A stretch of DNA of 9,774 nt from Thermoprotei archaeon. GTDB taxonomy: Archaea > Thermoproteota > Nitrososphaeria > Geothermarchaeales > JDFR-13. The notes beneath the pieces were generated by a model. That model worked only from the letters and a program-made list of their open reading frames with translations. It had not been told where the DNA came from and made no database searches. The translations under genes were made by a program, and so were the position numbers. Location: contig DQVL01000023.1 in assembly GCA_015661745.1 (NCBI GenBank), forward strand, positions 1 through 9,774, read 5' to 3'. Of this stretch, positions 1 to 5,515 are shown piece after piece (the stretch's first letter is position 1; each line of letters starts with the position of its first letter).

Positions 1-17
1 GAATAACCAGAATTTTA

Positions 18-92
18 TGGGGCCGCCCGGATTTGAACCGGGGACCACGGGCTCCCGAGGCCCGCATGCTAGCCAAGCTACACCACGGCCCC
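18..92 (-). tRNA. tRNA-Pro (anticodon CGG), intronless
   Basis: Read on the minus strand, the sequence folds into a complete cloverleaf of 75 nt. It has a 7-bp acceptor stem (GGGGCCG with CGGCCCC), U8-G9, and a 4-bp D stem (GTGT with GCAT, two of the pairs being G-U). The 5-bp anticodon stem is CGGGC/GCCCG with loop CTCGGGA, the variable loop is TGGTC, and a 5-bp T stem closes the TTCAAAT loop. Bases 34-36 are CGG, which reads the proline codon CCG, and G37 is typical of tRNA-Pro. The discriminator base is A, and the 3' CCA is not encoded. The anticodon loop has the normal 7 bases, so there is no canonical intron. The acceptor, anticodon and T stems consist entirely of G-C pairs, which contrasts with the AT-rich surroundings and suggests growth at high temperature. 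Confidence 0.96.
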
Positions 93-132
93 CAATACAA
101 ATTTTTGGGATAGGTTATCTAATCACACCTTC

Positions 133-140
133 TTTATAAA
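133..140 (-). promoter_or_regulatory. TATA-like box for the tRNA-Pro gene
   Basis: The palindromic octamer TTTATAAA lies immediately after the NAC stop codon and about 41 bases before the first base of the tRNA. With the usual archaeal spacing of about 25 bases from box to start site, transcription would begin near position 110, leaving a short 5' leader for RNase P to remove. The position is an inference from the sequence. Read-through from NAC is an alternative source of the transcript. Confidence 0.5.
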
Positions 141-500
141 TCATTTACCTGACAGACCGCCTTCTTTCAATGCTAATATTGCCTCTGCTATATCTCCATT
201 AGTTAGTTCAAGGGCTTTTATAGCTATTTCACGATCTACATTAGCCTGTTCCATTACAAGTTTAATATCTTCTTCGGGAAATTCCTTTACCTCCTCCTTT
301 TCAATGTCTTCTTCTTCACCTACTATTTGATATGTTGTATTTCCAGCTACAACTATCTTACTGACATTTGGATTGACTATCCTGGTTATTCTTCCATCTT
401 TATAATGGAATTCTACGTATTCGATATCTAGTTGTTCCATGCTCTCTATACCCATCTTCTTTATCATTCTTCTCAATTCTCTTGAAGATATTTTCTTCAT
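141..500 (-). CDS. nac: Nascent polypeptide-associated complex protein (archaeal alpha-NAC)
   Basis: Archaeal NAC is a homodimeric cytosolic factor that binds ribosomes near the exit tunnel and contacts emerging chains. The 119-residue product has the normal family layout. A basic start (residues 1-16, with RRMIKKMGI) is followed by a small beta-rich NAC dimerisation domain at about residues 25-62 (VNPNVSKIVVAG then TTYQIVGE). An acidic linker comes next, then a C-terminal UBA-like three-helix domain at about 75-113 (IKLVMEQANVDREIAIKAL, NGDIAEAILAL). The ATG follows a GGTGA ribosome site at 505-509, which supports the start. The gene is divergent from MBF1 and precedes tRNA-Pro on the same strand. 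Length and domain order are complete, and I see no oddities. Identification rests on recognised family motifs. Confidence 0.95.
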   Translation of the reverse strand: MKKISSRELRRMIKKMGIESMEQLDIEYVEFHYKDGRITRIVNPNVSKIVVAGNTTYQIVGEEEDIEKEEVKEFPEEDIKLVMEQANVDREIAIKALELTNGDIAEAILALKEGGLSGK

Positions 501-504
501 TTTA

Positions 505-547
505 TCACCTACCCTATTAATCGCCTATTTTATTTCCTAATATAGTT
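505..547 (-). promoter_or_regulatory. Probable NAC promoter and ribosome binding site
   Basis: On the minus strand a GGTGA site (505-509) precedes the NAC ATG. Two TATA-like stretches lie further upstream: CTATATTA near 538-546, and an A/T box preceded by GGAAA near 526-537 that resembles a BRE plus TATA. The upstream box would place the start site before the ribosome site; the nearer box would nearly remove it. I cannot decide between them from sequence alone. Confidence 0.35.
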
Positions 548-558
548 GGATGTAGAAG

Positions 559-566
559 TATAAATA
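559..566 (+). promoter_or_regulatory. TATA box of the MBF1-hflX-trm56 unit
   Basis: TATAAATA is a near-consensus archaeal TATA box. Start-site spacing of about 25 bases places transcription near 588-590, giving a leader of roughly 21-23 nt before the ATG at 611. That leader contains GGAG at 603-606. The box lies in the divergent region shared with NAC. No clear operator repeat is visible. Confidence 0.55.
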
Positions 567-610
567 TAAGGAATATAACTCCGTTTTATATCATATTGAT
601 ATGGAGAGTA

Positions 611-1111
611 ATGAATTGTGAAATTTGTGGCCAAGAGTCAAGAATGCTTTATGAAGTTATATATCTAGGTAGAAGAACCTATGCATGTGAAAATTGTGTA
701 GATAAATATGGATTGACCATAATAAAGAAGTTAGGTAAAAAAGAGAGAAGAGAGGCAAGTCAACGTCGATTGGGTCAGACAAAGTCCATATCCATGACTA
801 GGTCACTCCCCATTTCAGATTTTGAATTAATTGAGAATTATGGTTATATAATTAGGAGGAAACGTGAAGAACTTGGTATGACACAGGAGGATTTGGCAAA
901 AAAGTTAAAGGTAAAGCTTAGTTATATAAAAAAGGTTGAATCTAACAAGATAATACCTGAATATGAACTTGTCAACAAATTAGAGAAAATCCTTGGCGTG
1001 AAACTTATTGAGTCTGTTGATGATGAGGAATTGCCTTTATCTTCCTCTATAGAAGAGGTGGAGAGTCCTACATTGGGAGACTATATGTTTAAAAATTCAA
1101 GAGAGTGGTGA
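611..1111 (+). CDS. MBF1-like transcription factor (zinc ribbon plus XRE-type HTH)
   Basis: This is the archaeal homologue of multiprotein bridging factor 1. In eukaryotes MBF1 links activators to TBP; archaeal forms have also been linked to translation. The 166-residue product begins with a zinc ribbon formed by Cys3, Cys6, Cys26 and Cys29 (CEIC and CENC). A basic linker follows (about 40-55), then a Cro/XRE-family helix-turn-helix at about 76-132 (IIRRKREELGMTQEDLAKKL, then the recognition-helix region), and an acidic C-terminal tail. I place the start at the ATG at 611 because MNCEICG matches the family N-terminus and GGAG lies just upstream. An in-frame TTG at 596 would add five residues but lacks a ribosome site. 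The gene heads a plus-strand group with hflX and trm56, an order I recall from Sulfolobales. Confidence 0.93.
   Translation: MNCEICGQESRMLYEVIYLGRRTYACENCVDKYGLTIIKKLGKKERREASQRRLGQTKSISMTRSLPISDFELIENYGYIIRRKREELGMTQEDLAKKLKVKLSYIKKVESNKIIPEYELVNKLEKILGVKLIESVDDEELPLSSSIEEVESPTLGDYMFKNSREW
1107..1111 (+). promoter_or_regulatory. Ribosome binding site that argues for an earlier hflX start
   Basis: GGTGA here overlaps the MBF1 stop codon. Elsewhere in the window the gap between GGTG and the start codon is mostly about 5-9 bases. From this site a gap of 7 lands on ATA at 1118, and the first canonical start codon (GTG at 1130) is 19 bases away. The site is visible in the sequence; its use is an inference. 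Confidence 0.45.
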
Positions 1112-1129
1112 ATAACCATAAAGATTACA

Positions 1130-2386
1130 GTGTTGTGTATCCATAAAAAGAATTTAATGAGTGAATTCATGTCTCTAGTTGAATCGGCTGGATATGTCCC
1201 ATCTAAAACAGTATATATAAGAAGGTTCACATCAAAAGGTCTCAGTAAAGATAAAATAAATGAAGTTAGAGAAGCAATTGAGAATACTGGAGCAAAGACC
1301 ATTATTTTTGATGTTGAATTAAAGCCTAAACATATGTATCAGATAGCTAAGGAGCTTAGAGTTACTGTTAAAGACAGGATAGAAATTATTCTTGAGATAT
1401 TCAAAAAGCATAGTCCGTCTAAAGAAGCTGATCTACAGATAAAATTAGCAAGTCTTCAGTATGAATTGGCTAGGGCCAGAGAAAGAGTAATGCTAGTTAA
1501 GATGGGTGAGCAACCACCACTAACAATGGGTCCCGGACAATATGAAGTGGATAAGTATTACTTGGAGATTAAACGAAGGATCCAGAATATAAAGAAAAAA
1601 TTAGATGAGATACGTAAGAAGAGGCATGTCCATCGTTTTATGAGGAGAAAGAAAGGGTATAAAACAATTACTATTGTTGGATATACATGCTCCGGAAAGA
1701 CGACTTTATTTAACGCTTTGACCAATCTTAATATGAAAGTTGGTGCAGAGCCATTTACCACGTTATCAACAAAATATTCACTCTTAAAAATTGGTCTTTG
1801 GAAGGTTTATCTAATAGATACAATAGGCTTCATTAGGGATCTGCCTCCATTTGTAATTAATGCATTCTACTCTACCTTAGAAGATATAAAATATTCAGAT
1901 CTGGTTTACTTAGTGGTTGATGTAACTGAATTCTTCAATAGTATAGAAGAAAAACTGAGAACCTCTCTTGAAATACTTGAAGATCTTGGATATCGCGGTG
2001 ATATAATTATAGTTGGCAATAAAATAGATCAAATAAATAACTTTGAAGCATTGAAACCAGTAAAAGATTTATTTGAGAATTATCATATGGAATATGTATT
2101 TATATCTGCCCACACAGGTATGGGAATAAATGAATTGATAAAAAAGACCGAGGATCTATTAGGACATGGAACTTATATTGAAATTATCATTCCATATTCA
2201 AATCTTTCTTTATATAGAATTCTTAACTTGTTAAAAGAAGATGGGAAAGGATATTTCTATTATATTGATGATGGAGTGCTATTCAAGGGTGTGGTTAAGG
2301 ACGAGATATTGAAAAGTATATTTAAAGATGGTGAAATTAGGGTGAAAAAGATTGAGAGATGTGTGGATATTGAGGCTGAGTCATAG
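1130..2386 (+). CDS. hflX: HflX-type GTPase
   Basis: HflX proteins are ribosome-associated GTPases; the bacterial enzyme splits stalled or heat-damaged ribosomes. Counting from the GTG at 1130 (418 residues), an N-terminal HflX domain with a glycine-containing loop (LTMGPGQYEVD, about 131-141) leads into a basic coiled-coil helix (about 142-175). The G domain then shows G1 GYTCSGKT (184-191), a G2 region FTTLST (209-214), G3 DTIGF (230-234), G4 NKID (297-300) and G5 SAHTG (326-330). A small C-terminal domain follows. The G1 loop has Cys where HflX usually has Asn (GYTNAGKS). The start is uncertain. The GGTGA site at 1107-1111 lies 19 bases from GTG but only 7 from an in-frame ATA at 1118, and starting there would restore a first beta strand (IKITVLCIH). 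The 3' end overlaps trm56. Confidence 0.93.
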   Translation: MLCIHKKNLMSEFMSLVESAGYVPSKTVYIRRFTSKGLSKDKINEVREAIENTGAKTIIFDVELKPKHMYQIAKELRVTVKDRIEIILEIFKKHSPSKEADLQIKLASLQYELARARERVMLVKMGEQPPLTMGPGQYEVDKYYLEIKRRIQNIKKKLDEIRKKRHVHRFMRRKKGYKTITIVGYTCSGKTTLFNALTNLNMKVGAEPFTTLSTKYSLLKIGLWKVYLIDTIGFIRDLPPFVINAFYSTLEDIKYSDLVYLVVDVTEFFNSIEEKLRTSLEILEDLGYRGDIIIVGNKIDQINNFEALKPVKDLFENYHMEYVFISAHTGMGINELIKKTEDLLGHGTYIEIIIPYSNLSLYRILNLLKEDGKGYFYYIDDGVLFKGVVKDEILKSIFKDGEIRVKKIERCVDIEAES

Positions 2387-2885
2387 GGTCCCAAGGGATC
2401 AGAGAGTTTCTACCCATCTTGCTCTAGCTGCCAGGGCTCTAGGAGCTACAAGAATGTTTTATTCAGGAACCCGTGATACAGAGTTTGAAAGTATTATTAA
2501 TATGATAATTAAAAATTGGGGGGGAAAATTTAGTGTTAAATATATTGATGATCCAGTGAACATCATAAATAAAGCTAAATCTATGAATTATGTGATAATA
2601 CACTTGACCATGTATGGTATACCATTAAATCATATAATTGATGAACTACTTAGAATGGAGAAATTCCTTGTTATAGTCGGAAGTGAAAAGGTTCCTTCTA
2701 AATTTTTCTATATCTCTGATTTTAATATAGCGGTAGGCAACCAACCACATTCAGAGGTATCAGCTCTAGCAATATTTCTTGATAGGATTTTTCAGGGTAT
2801 GGAATTAGAAAAAATTTTTCCAGGTGGCGTATTATCAGTTGTCAATTCGAAGAGGGGTAAGTATCTTATAGATAGTCTTAAATAA
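2352..2885 (+). CDS. trm56: tRNA (cytidine(56)-2'-O)-methyltransferase, aTrm56
   Basis: Trm56 is an archaea-specific SPOUT-fold enzyme that uses S-adenosylmethionine to methylate the 2'-OH of C56 in the tRNA T loop, stabilising the tRNA elbow. The 177-residue product shows the family landmarks. These are an N-terminal LRLSHRVPRDQRVSTHLAL segment (about 7-25), WGG (56-58), HLTMYG (84-89), VGSEKVP (109-115) and the knotted cofactor site VGNQPHSEVSALA (128-140). I chose TTG at 2352 because GGTGA at 2341-2345 sits at normal spacing. GTG at 2361 would give MWILRLSHR, closer to the usual short N-terminus, and is a serious alternative. The gene overlaps the end of hflX in another frame, implying coupled translation. 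Its length is near the family's lower end, since some homologues carry a C-terminal tail. Confidence 0.94.
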   Translation: MRDVWILRLSHRVPRDQRVSTHLALAARALGATRMFYSGTRDTEFESIINMIIKNWGGKFSVKYIDDPVNIINKAKSMNYVIIHLTMYGIPLNHIIDELLRMEKFLVIVGSEKVPSKFFYISDFNIAVGNQPHSEVSALAIFLDRIFQGMELEKIFPGGVLSVVNSKRGKYLIDSLK

Positions 2886-2901
2886 ATTTACTATAGTTTT
2901 A

Positions 2902-2908
2902 TTATAAA
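2902..2908 (+). promoter_or_regulatory. TATA-like box for TFE-alpha, suggesting a leaderless mRNA
   Basis: TTATAAA in the 49-base gap after trm56 is centred about 30 bases before the TFE ATG at 2935. With normal archaeal spacing, transcription would start within a few bases of that ATG. The 20 bases before the ATG contain no GGTG or GGAG. Both facts fit a leaderless or nearly leaderless transcript. Confidence 0.5.
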
Positions 2909-2934
2909 CGATAATTAATTATAATGTTAATTAG

Positions 2935-3516
2935 ATGAATGAGGAAATTAATAAAAATCAAGATATAGATGATAAGGAATCTGCCATATATGCCTTTAAA
3001 AAGATTGTAGAGGCATATAAAGGACAATTAGCAGGGAAGATTGTGGAGGCACTAGCTAGGTATGGTGAACTAACTGATAATGAAATTGCCGAAAGGGTCG
3101 ATGCAGATGATTCTGAGGTTAGGCGAATAATATGGGTATTAGCAGGTGAAGGGCTCCTTATTTCAAAGAAGGTTGTTAACGACACGGGATGGATAACCTT
3201 TTTCTGGAAACTACCATTAGATCAAGTTGACGGATTAATTCTATCTCTATATAGAAGGATAATTGACCGGCTTGAGAAGAAATTAGAGTATGAAACATCT
3301 AATATTTTTTACTGGTGTATGGATAGAAATCATGAGAGACTTACATTTTCTGAAGCGGTTGATAATATGTTTAAATGTCCTGTTTGTGGTAAGACTCTCA
3401 TGCCATATGATAATAGCGAGTTAATTGCTGCTATAAAGTACTCAATAGGTGAGATGAAAAGGTTTATGAATGAATACTTTATGGAGGTTAAGGAGAATAC
3501 AGCTGAGTCTCAATAG
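2935..3516 (+). CDS. tfe: Transcription initiation factor E subunit alpha (TFE-alpha)
   Basis: Archaeal TFE-alpha, the TFIIE-alpha homologue, binds the RNA polymerase clamp and helps open promoter DNA. The 193-residue product has the standard two domains. A winged-helix domain spans about 17-95, with LARYGELTDNEIAERV and VRRIIWVLAGEGLL as the core helices. A helical linker (about 97-122) leads to a zinc-ribbon region at about 125-155. The second zinc knuckle is intact (Cys148, Cys151 in KCPVCG). The first reads WCMDRNHERLTF, with Cys128 but no second Cys at the usual +3 position; His133 is the likely substitute ligand. A further helix follows the ribbon. The start has no ribosome site and a TATA-like box about 30 bases upstream. 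The gene sits directly before the ribosomal protein cluster. Confidence 0.95.
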   Translation: MNEEINKNQDIDDKESAIYAFKKIVEAYKGQLAGKIVEALARYGELTDNEIAERVDADDSEVRRIIWVLAGEGLLISKKVVNDTGWITFFWKLPLDQVDGLILSLYRRIIDRLEKKLEYETSNIFYWCMDRNHERLTFSEAVDNMFKCPVCGKTLMPYDNSELIAAIKYSIGEMKRFMNEYFMEVKENTAESQ

Positions 3517-3525
3517 TTAAAATTA

Positions 3526-3595
3526 TTTATAACGTTGATTCAATAGTCTTATATATCTAGTTCAGGTTTAAATAGAGATAGATATAATAGGTGAT
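3526..3595 (+). promoter_or_regulatory. Promoter region and ribosome site of the L22-led ribosomal cluster
   Basis: The 82-base gap between TFE and L22 holds three TATA-like candidates: TTTATAAC (3526-3533), TTATATAT (3549-3556) and TTTAAATA (3567-3574). A clear GGTGAT ribosome site lies at 3590-3595. The middle box best fits, since a start about 25 bases downstream gives a leader of about 20 nt that keeps the ribosome site. The last box would start transcription at or after it. The true start is not resolvable by eye. Confidence 0.45.
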
Positions 3596-3598
3596 AAT

Positions 3599-4066
3599 AT
3601 GCCTACTTGGAGATATAGTATTGTAATTCCAGAAGAAGATAAAAATAAATATGTAAAAGCTAGTTTAAGAGAAGTGTCCATATCACCAAAACATGCGGTG
3701 GAGATCGCTCGAGAAATAAAGGGTATGTATGTAGAAGATGCTAAAAGATACTTGGAAGAAGTAATAAGTCTTAAAAGACCGGTTCCATTTAAGCGGTATA
3801 AGAAAAAAGTTCCACATAGAAGAGGTTTAAATAGATGGTATGCAGGCAGATATCCCGTTAAAGCAGCTAAATATTTCCTAAGACTCTTGGACAATCTAGT
3901 AAATAATGCAGAAGATAAAGAATTGGATCCTGAAAACCTTAAGATCATTCACTGTGTAGCCCATCGGGGAAGAAAGATAAGGAAGTATATTCCCAGAGCT
4001 TTTGGCCGTTCCACACCCTATTTCGATACCTTAGTTCATGTCGAAATAGTCGCTAAAGAGGTGTGA
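3599..4066 (+). CDS. rpl22: Large ribosomal subunit protein uL22 (L22)
   Basis: uL22 binds 23S rRNA, and its long beta hairpin lines the peptide exit tunnel. The 155-residue protein is the longer archaeal form. It begins with the archaeal N-terminal strand, followed by SPKHAVEIAREIKGM (29-43) and the helix AKRYLEEVISLKRPVPF (48-64). The basic hairpin region is around 66-84, with RRGLNRWYAGRYPVKAA (74-90), then the conserved C-terminal strand (about 113-125) and RAFGRSTPY (133-141). The ATG has a GGTGAT site five to six bases upstream. It is the first gene of the ribosomal run, and its stop codon is five bases from the S3 start. In most archaea S19 precedes L22; here TFE-alpha does. Confidence 0.97.
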   Translation: MPTWRYSIVIPEEDKNKYVKASLREVSISPKHAVEIAREIKGMYVEDAKRYLEEVISLKRPVPFKRYKKKVPHRRGLNRWYAGRYPVKAAKYFLRLLDNLVNNAEDKELDPENLKIIHCVAHRGRKIRKYIPRAFGRSTPYFDTLVHVEIVAKEV

Positions 4067-4068
4067 TA

Positions 4069-4722
4069 ATGGCTGAAGAAAAAAGGGTTTCTGGGGTAAA
4101 AGCCATTATATCCTCAAATAAGAAGAAAATATTATTAGATGAGTGGCTATCTAACGAATTAGTTAACGCAGGATATTCAAGAATGGCAGTTTCATCCACA
4201 CCTAAGGAGGCTCTAGGGACTAAAATCATAATCTATGCAGCGAGGCCTAGCCTAGTTATAGGTAGAAGAGGGTCTAGAGTTAGGGAATTGGCTAAAAAGA
4301 TTGAGGAATTATTCGGTTATCAGAATGTTAACATAACGGTATTAGACATCGATGTACCAGAACTTGACCCCAGGATAATGGCGTGGCAGATAGAACGGCA
4401 ATTAGTAAGGGGAGTTAGGTATAGAAGAGTCGGTTTCTGGGCAATTAATGTTATTAAAAATGCAGGTGCAACGGCTGCCGAGATAATTATAAGCGGTAAA
4501 CTCAGAACCGTAAGAGCTGCCTATCAGAAATTTAAGTATGGTGATATATTAAAAAGCGGTGAACTAGCGGACCGACTTGTTGACTCGGCTCATAGACCTG
4601 TCTTAACAAAATTCGGTATAATAGGTGTGAAGGTCTCCATCATGAAGACTTCACTTAGAGAATATCTTGCTTCAAAGCAGGAGGAAGGGGGTGGGCAGAA
4701 TGAGGAGGGTGCAGGAGCTTAG
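4069..4722 (+). CDS. rps3: Small ribosomal subunit protein uS3 (S3)
   Basis: uS3 lies at the mRNA entry of the 30S head. The 217-residue product has an N-terminal type II KH domain (about 17-95) with the GxxG loop GRRG at 65-68 in RPSLVIGRRGSRVREL. The uS3 C-terminal domain (about 97-200) follows, including VRGVRYRR and FGIIGVKVSIMKT. The protein ends in a short Glu/Gly/Ala/Gln tail that looks disordered. I start it at ATG 4069, five bases after the GGTG of GAGGTG at 4058-4063. A GTG two codons earlier lies inside that ribosome site. The last 23 bases overlap the start of L29 in another frame, so the S3 tail and the L29 N-terminus share a G-rich stretch. Confidence 0.97.
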   Translation: MAEEKRVSGVKAIISSNKKKILLDEWLSNELVNAGYSRMAVSSTPKEALGTKIIIYAARPSLVIGRRGSRVRELAKKIEELFGYQNVNITVLDIDVPELDPRIMAWQIERQLVRGVRYRRVGFWAINVIKNAGATAAEIIISGKLRTVRAAYQKFKYGDILKSGELADRLVDSAHRPVLTKFGIIGVKVSIMKTSLREYLASKQEEGGGQNEEGAGA

Positions 4723-4900
4723 GGAGAAAAGTACTGAAGAGTTGGTTGATATCCTTAATGAATTGGAGGCGGAGCTCTTTCAAATTAGAAAGACAATAAA
4801 ATCTGGTGGTCAAGTTGATAAACCAGGTAGAGTGAAGCATATTAGAAAGATGAGAGCAAGGATATTAACCATCCTTAGAGAGCGTGGTATAAAAATATGA
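4700..4900 (+). CDS. rpl29: Large ribosomal subunit protein uL29 (L29)
   Basis: uL29 is a small two-helix protein near the exit tunnel that, with L23, forms part of the docking site for nascent-chain factors. The 66-residue product has the expected antiparallel helical hairpin, with helix 1 at about 5-33 (LREKSTEELVDILNELEAEL) and helix 2 at about 43-63 (RVKHIRKMRARILTILRERG). I chose ATG 4700 because MRRVQELREKS is the usual family start and GGTG at 4690-4693 is six bases upstream. Upstream in-frame codons to 4667 would add eleven atypical residues from inside S3. The gene overlaps the S3 end by 23 bases, and its stop shares ATGA with the Rpp29 start. It also offers a functional link to the NAC gene at the other end of the window. 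Confidence 0.95.
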   Translation: MRRVQELREKSTEELVDILNELEAELFQIRKTIKSGGQVDKPGRVKHIRKMRARILTILRERGIKI

Positions 4901-5169
4901 GTATAAAGAGAAGAAGTAAATTAAATAATCTTATTGGGAAAAAAATAGTAATAGTCGGTCATTCGAATGAATCACTAATTGGTTATTCAGGAACTGTTCT
5001 ATTTGAATCTGAGAACATGATTGAATTACTGAGGAGTGACGGTAGAATCGTGAAGATTCCTAAGAACTCAATTGTTTTAAAAGTTTTTTATAATGGAGAT
5101 AAAACCTATAAAATATTATCGTATAAGAATGTCAAAGGTAGTATAATTAAGAGGTTGAGTCGATTATGA
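4897..5169 (+). CDS. rnp1: Ribonuclease P protein component 1 (Rpp29/Pop4 homologue)
   Basis: Archaeal Rpp29 pairs with Rpp21 and binds the specificity domain of RNase P RNA, helping cleave 5' leaders from pre-tRNAs. The 90-residue product is a compact Sm-like beta barrel at about 12-80, with LIGKKIVIVGHSNESLIGYS (12-31), GTVLFESENMIELL (32-45) and the strand IVKIPKNSIVLKVFYN (51-66). The start overlaps the L29 stop as ATGA, and the stop overlaps the S17 start as ATGA, so translation is probably coupled on both sides. The position between L29 and S17 is the standard archaeal location and supports the call. No aIF1/SUI1 gene lies between L29 and this gene, unlike in many Euryarchaeota. Confidence 0.93.
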   Translation: MSIKRRSKLNNLIGKKIVIVGHSNESLIGYSGTVLFESENMIELLRSDGRIVKIPKNSIVLKVFYNGDKTYKILSYKNVKGSIIKRLSRL

Positions 5170-5513
5170 GTAAAGAAATAAAGACAAGAGATCCAGGATT
5201 GGGATTTAAATTACCTGATAGAATTTGTGACGACCCAAAATGTCCATATCATGGGAATATTAAAATTAGGGGCATACTAATTGAAGGTAAACTTATAAGT
5301 AAAAAGATGTCTAAGGCGGGGGTTTTACTAAGAGAATATTTACATTATGTTAAAAAATATAAACGGTATGAGAAGAGAAGGAGTAGAATTCCTGTATATA
5401 TACCACCATGTATTGATGTTTCGGAAGGAGATATAATAGTCGCGGGTGAATGTAAACCATTAAGTAAAACAATCTCTTTTGTTGTCGTCGCCAATAAGTC
5501 TAGAGGTGGATAA
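5166..5513 (+). CDS. rps17: Small ribosomal subunit protein uS17 (S17)
   Basis: uS17 is an OB-fold protein that binds 16S rRNA early in 30S assembly. The 115-residue product is the archaeal long form. Its N-terminal extension carries CDDPKCPYHGNIKIRG (21-36), with Cys21, Cys26 and His29, a pattern common in archaeal S17. The OB core follows (about 33-113), including GILIEGKLISKKMSKAGVLL and a basic segment YVKKYKRYEKRRSRIPVY (61-78), then DVSEGDIIVAGECKPLSKT (84-102). The ATG overlaps the Rpp29 stop as ATGA and has no strong ribosome site of its own, pointing to coupled translation. L14 begins two bases after its stop codon. Confidence 0.96.
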   Translation: MSKEIKTRDPGLGFKLPDRICDDPKCPYHGNIKIRGILIEGKLISKKMSKAGVLLREYLHYVKKYKRYEKRRSRIPVYIPPCIDVSEGDIIVAGECKPLSKTISFVVVANKSRGG

Positions 5514-5515
5514 GC

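Noticed and set aside
596..610. Upstream TTG start adding five residues to MBF1
   Set aside because: No ribosome site precedes it, and the zinc-ribbon family begins at the MNCEICG methionine with GGAG upstream.
2515..2526. G-run in trm56 as a possible frameshift or slippage site
   Set aside because: The reading frame stays open, and family motifs continue in the same frame on both sides.
2924..2938. Four-codon reading frame (ATG TTA ATT AGA, then TGA) just before TFE
   Set aside because: It is too short to support as a leader peptide, and the predicted transcription start lies downstream of it.
3568..3948. A 126-codon open frame antisense to L22
   Set aside because: It lies fully opposite a confident ribosomal gene, has no ribosome site and no recognisable motif, and its hydrophobic composition is what the complement of a basic, AT-rich gene yields.
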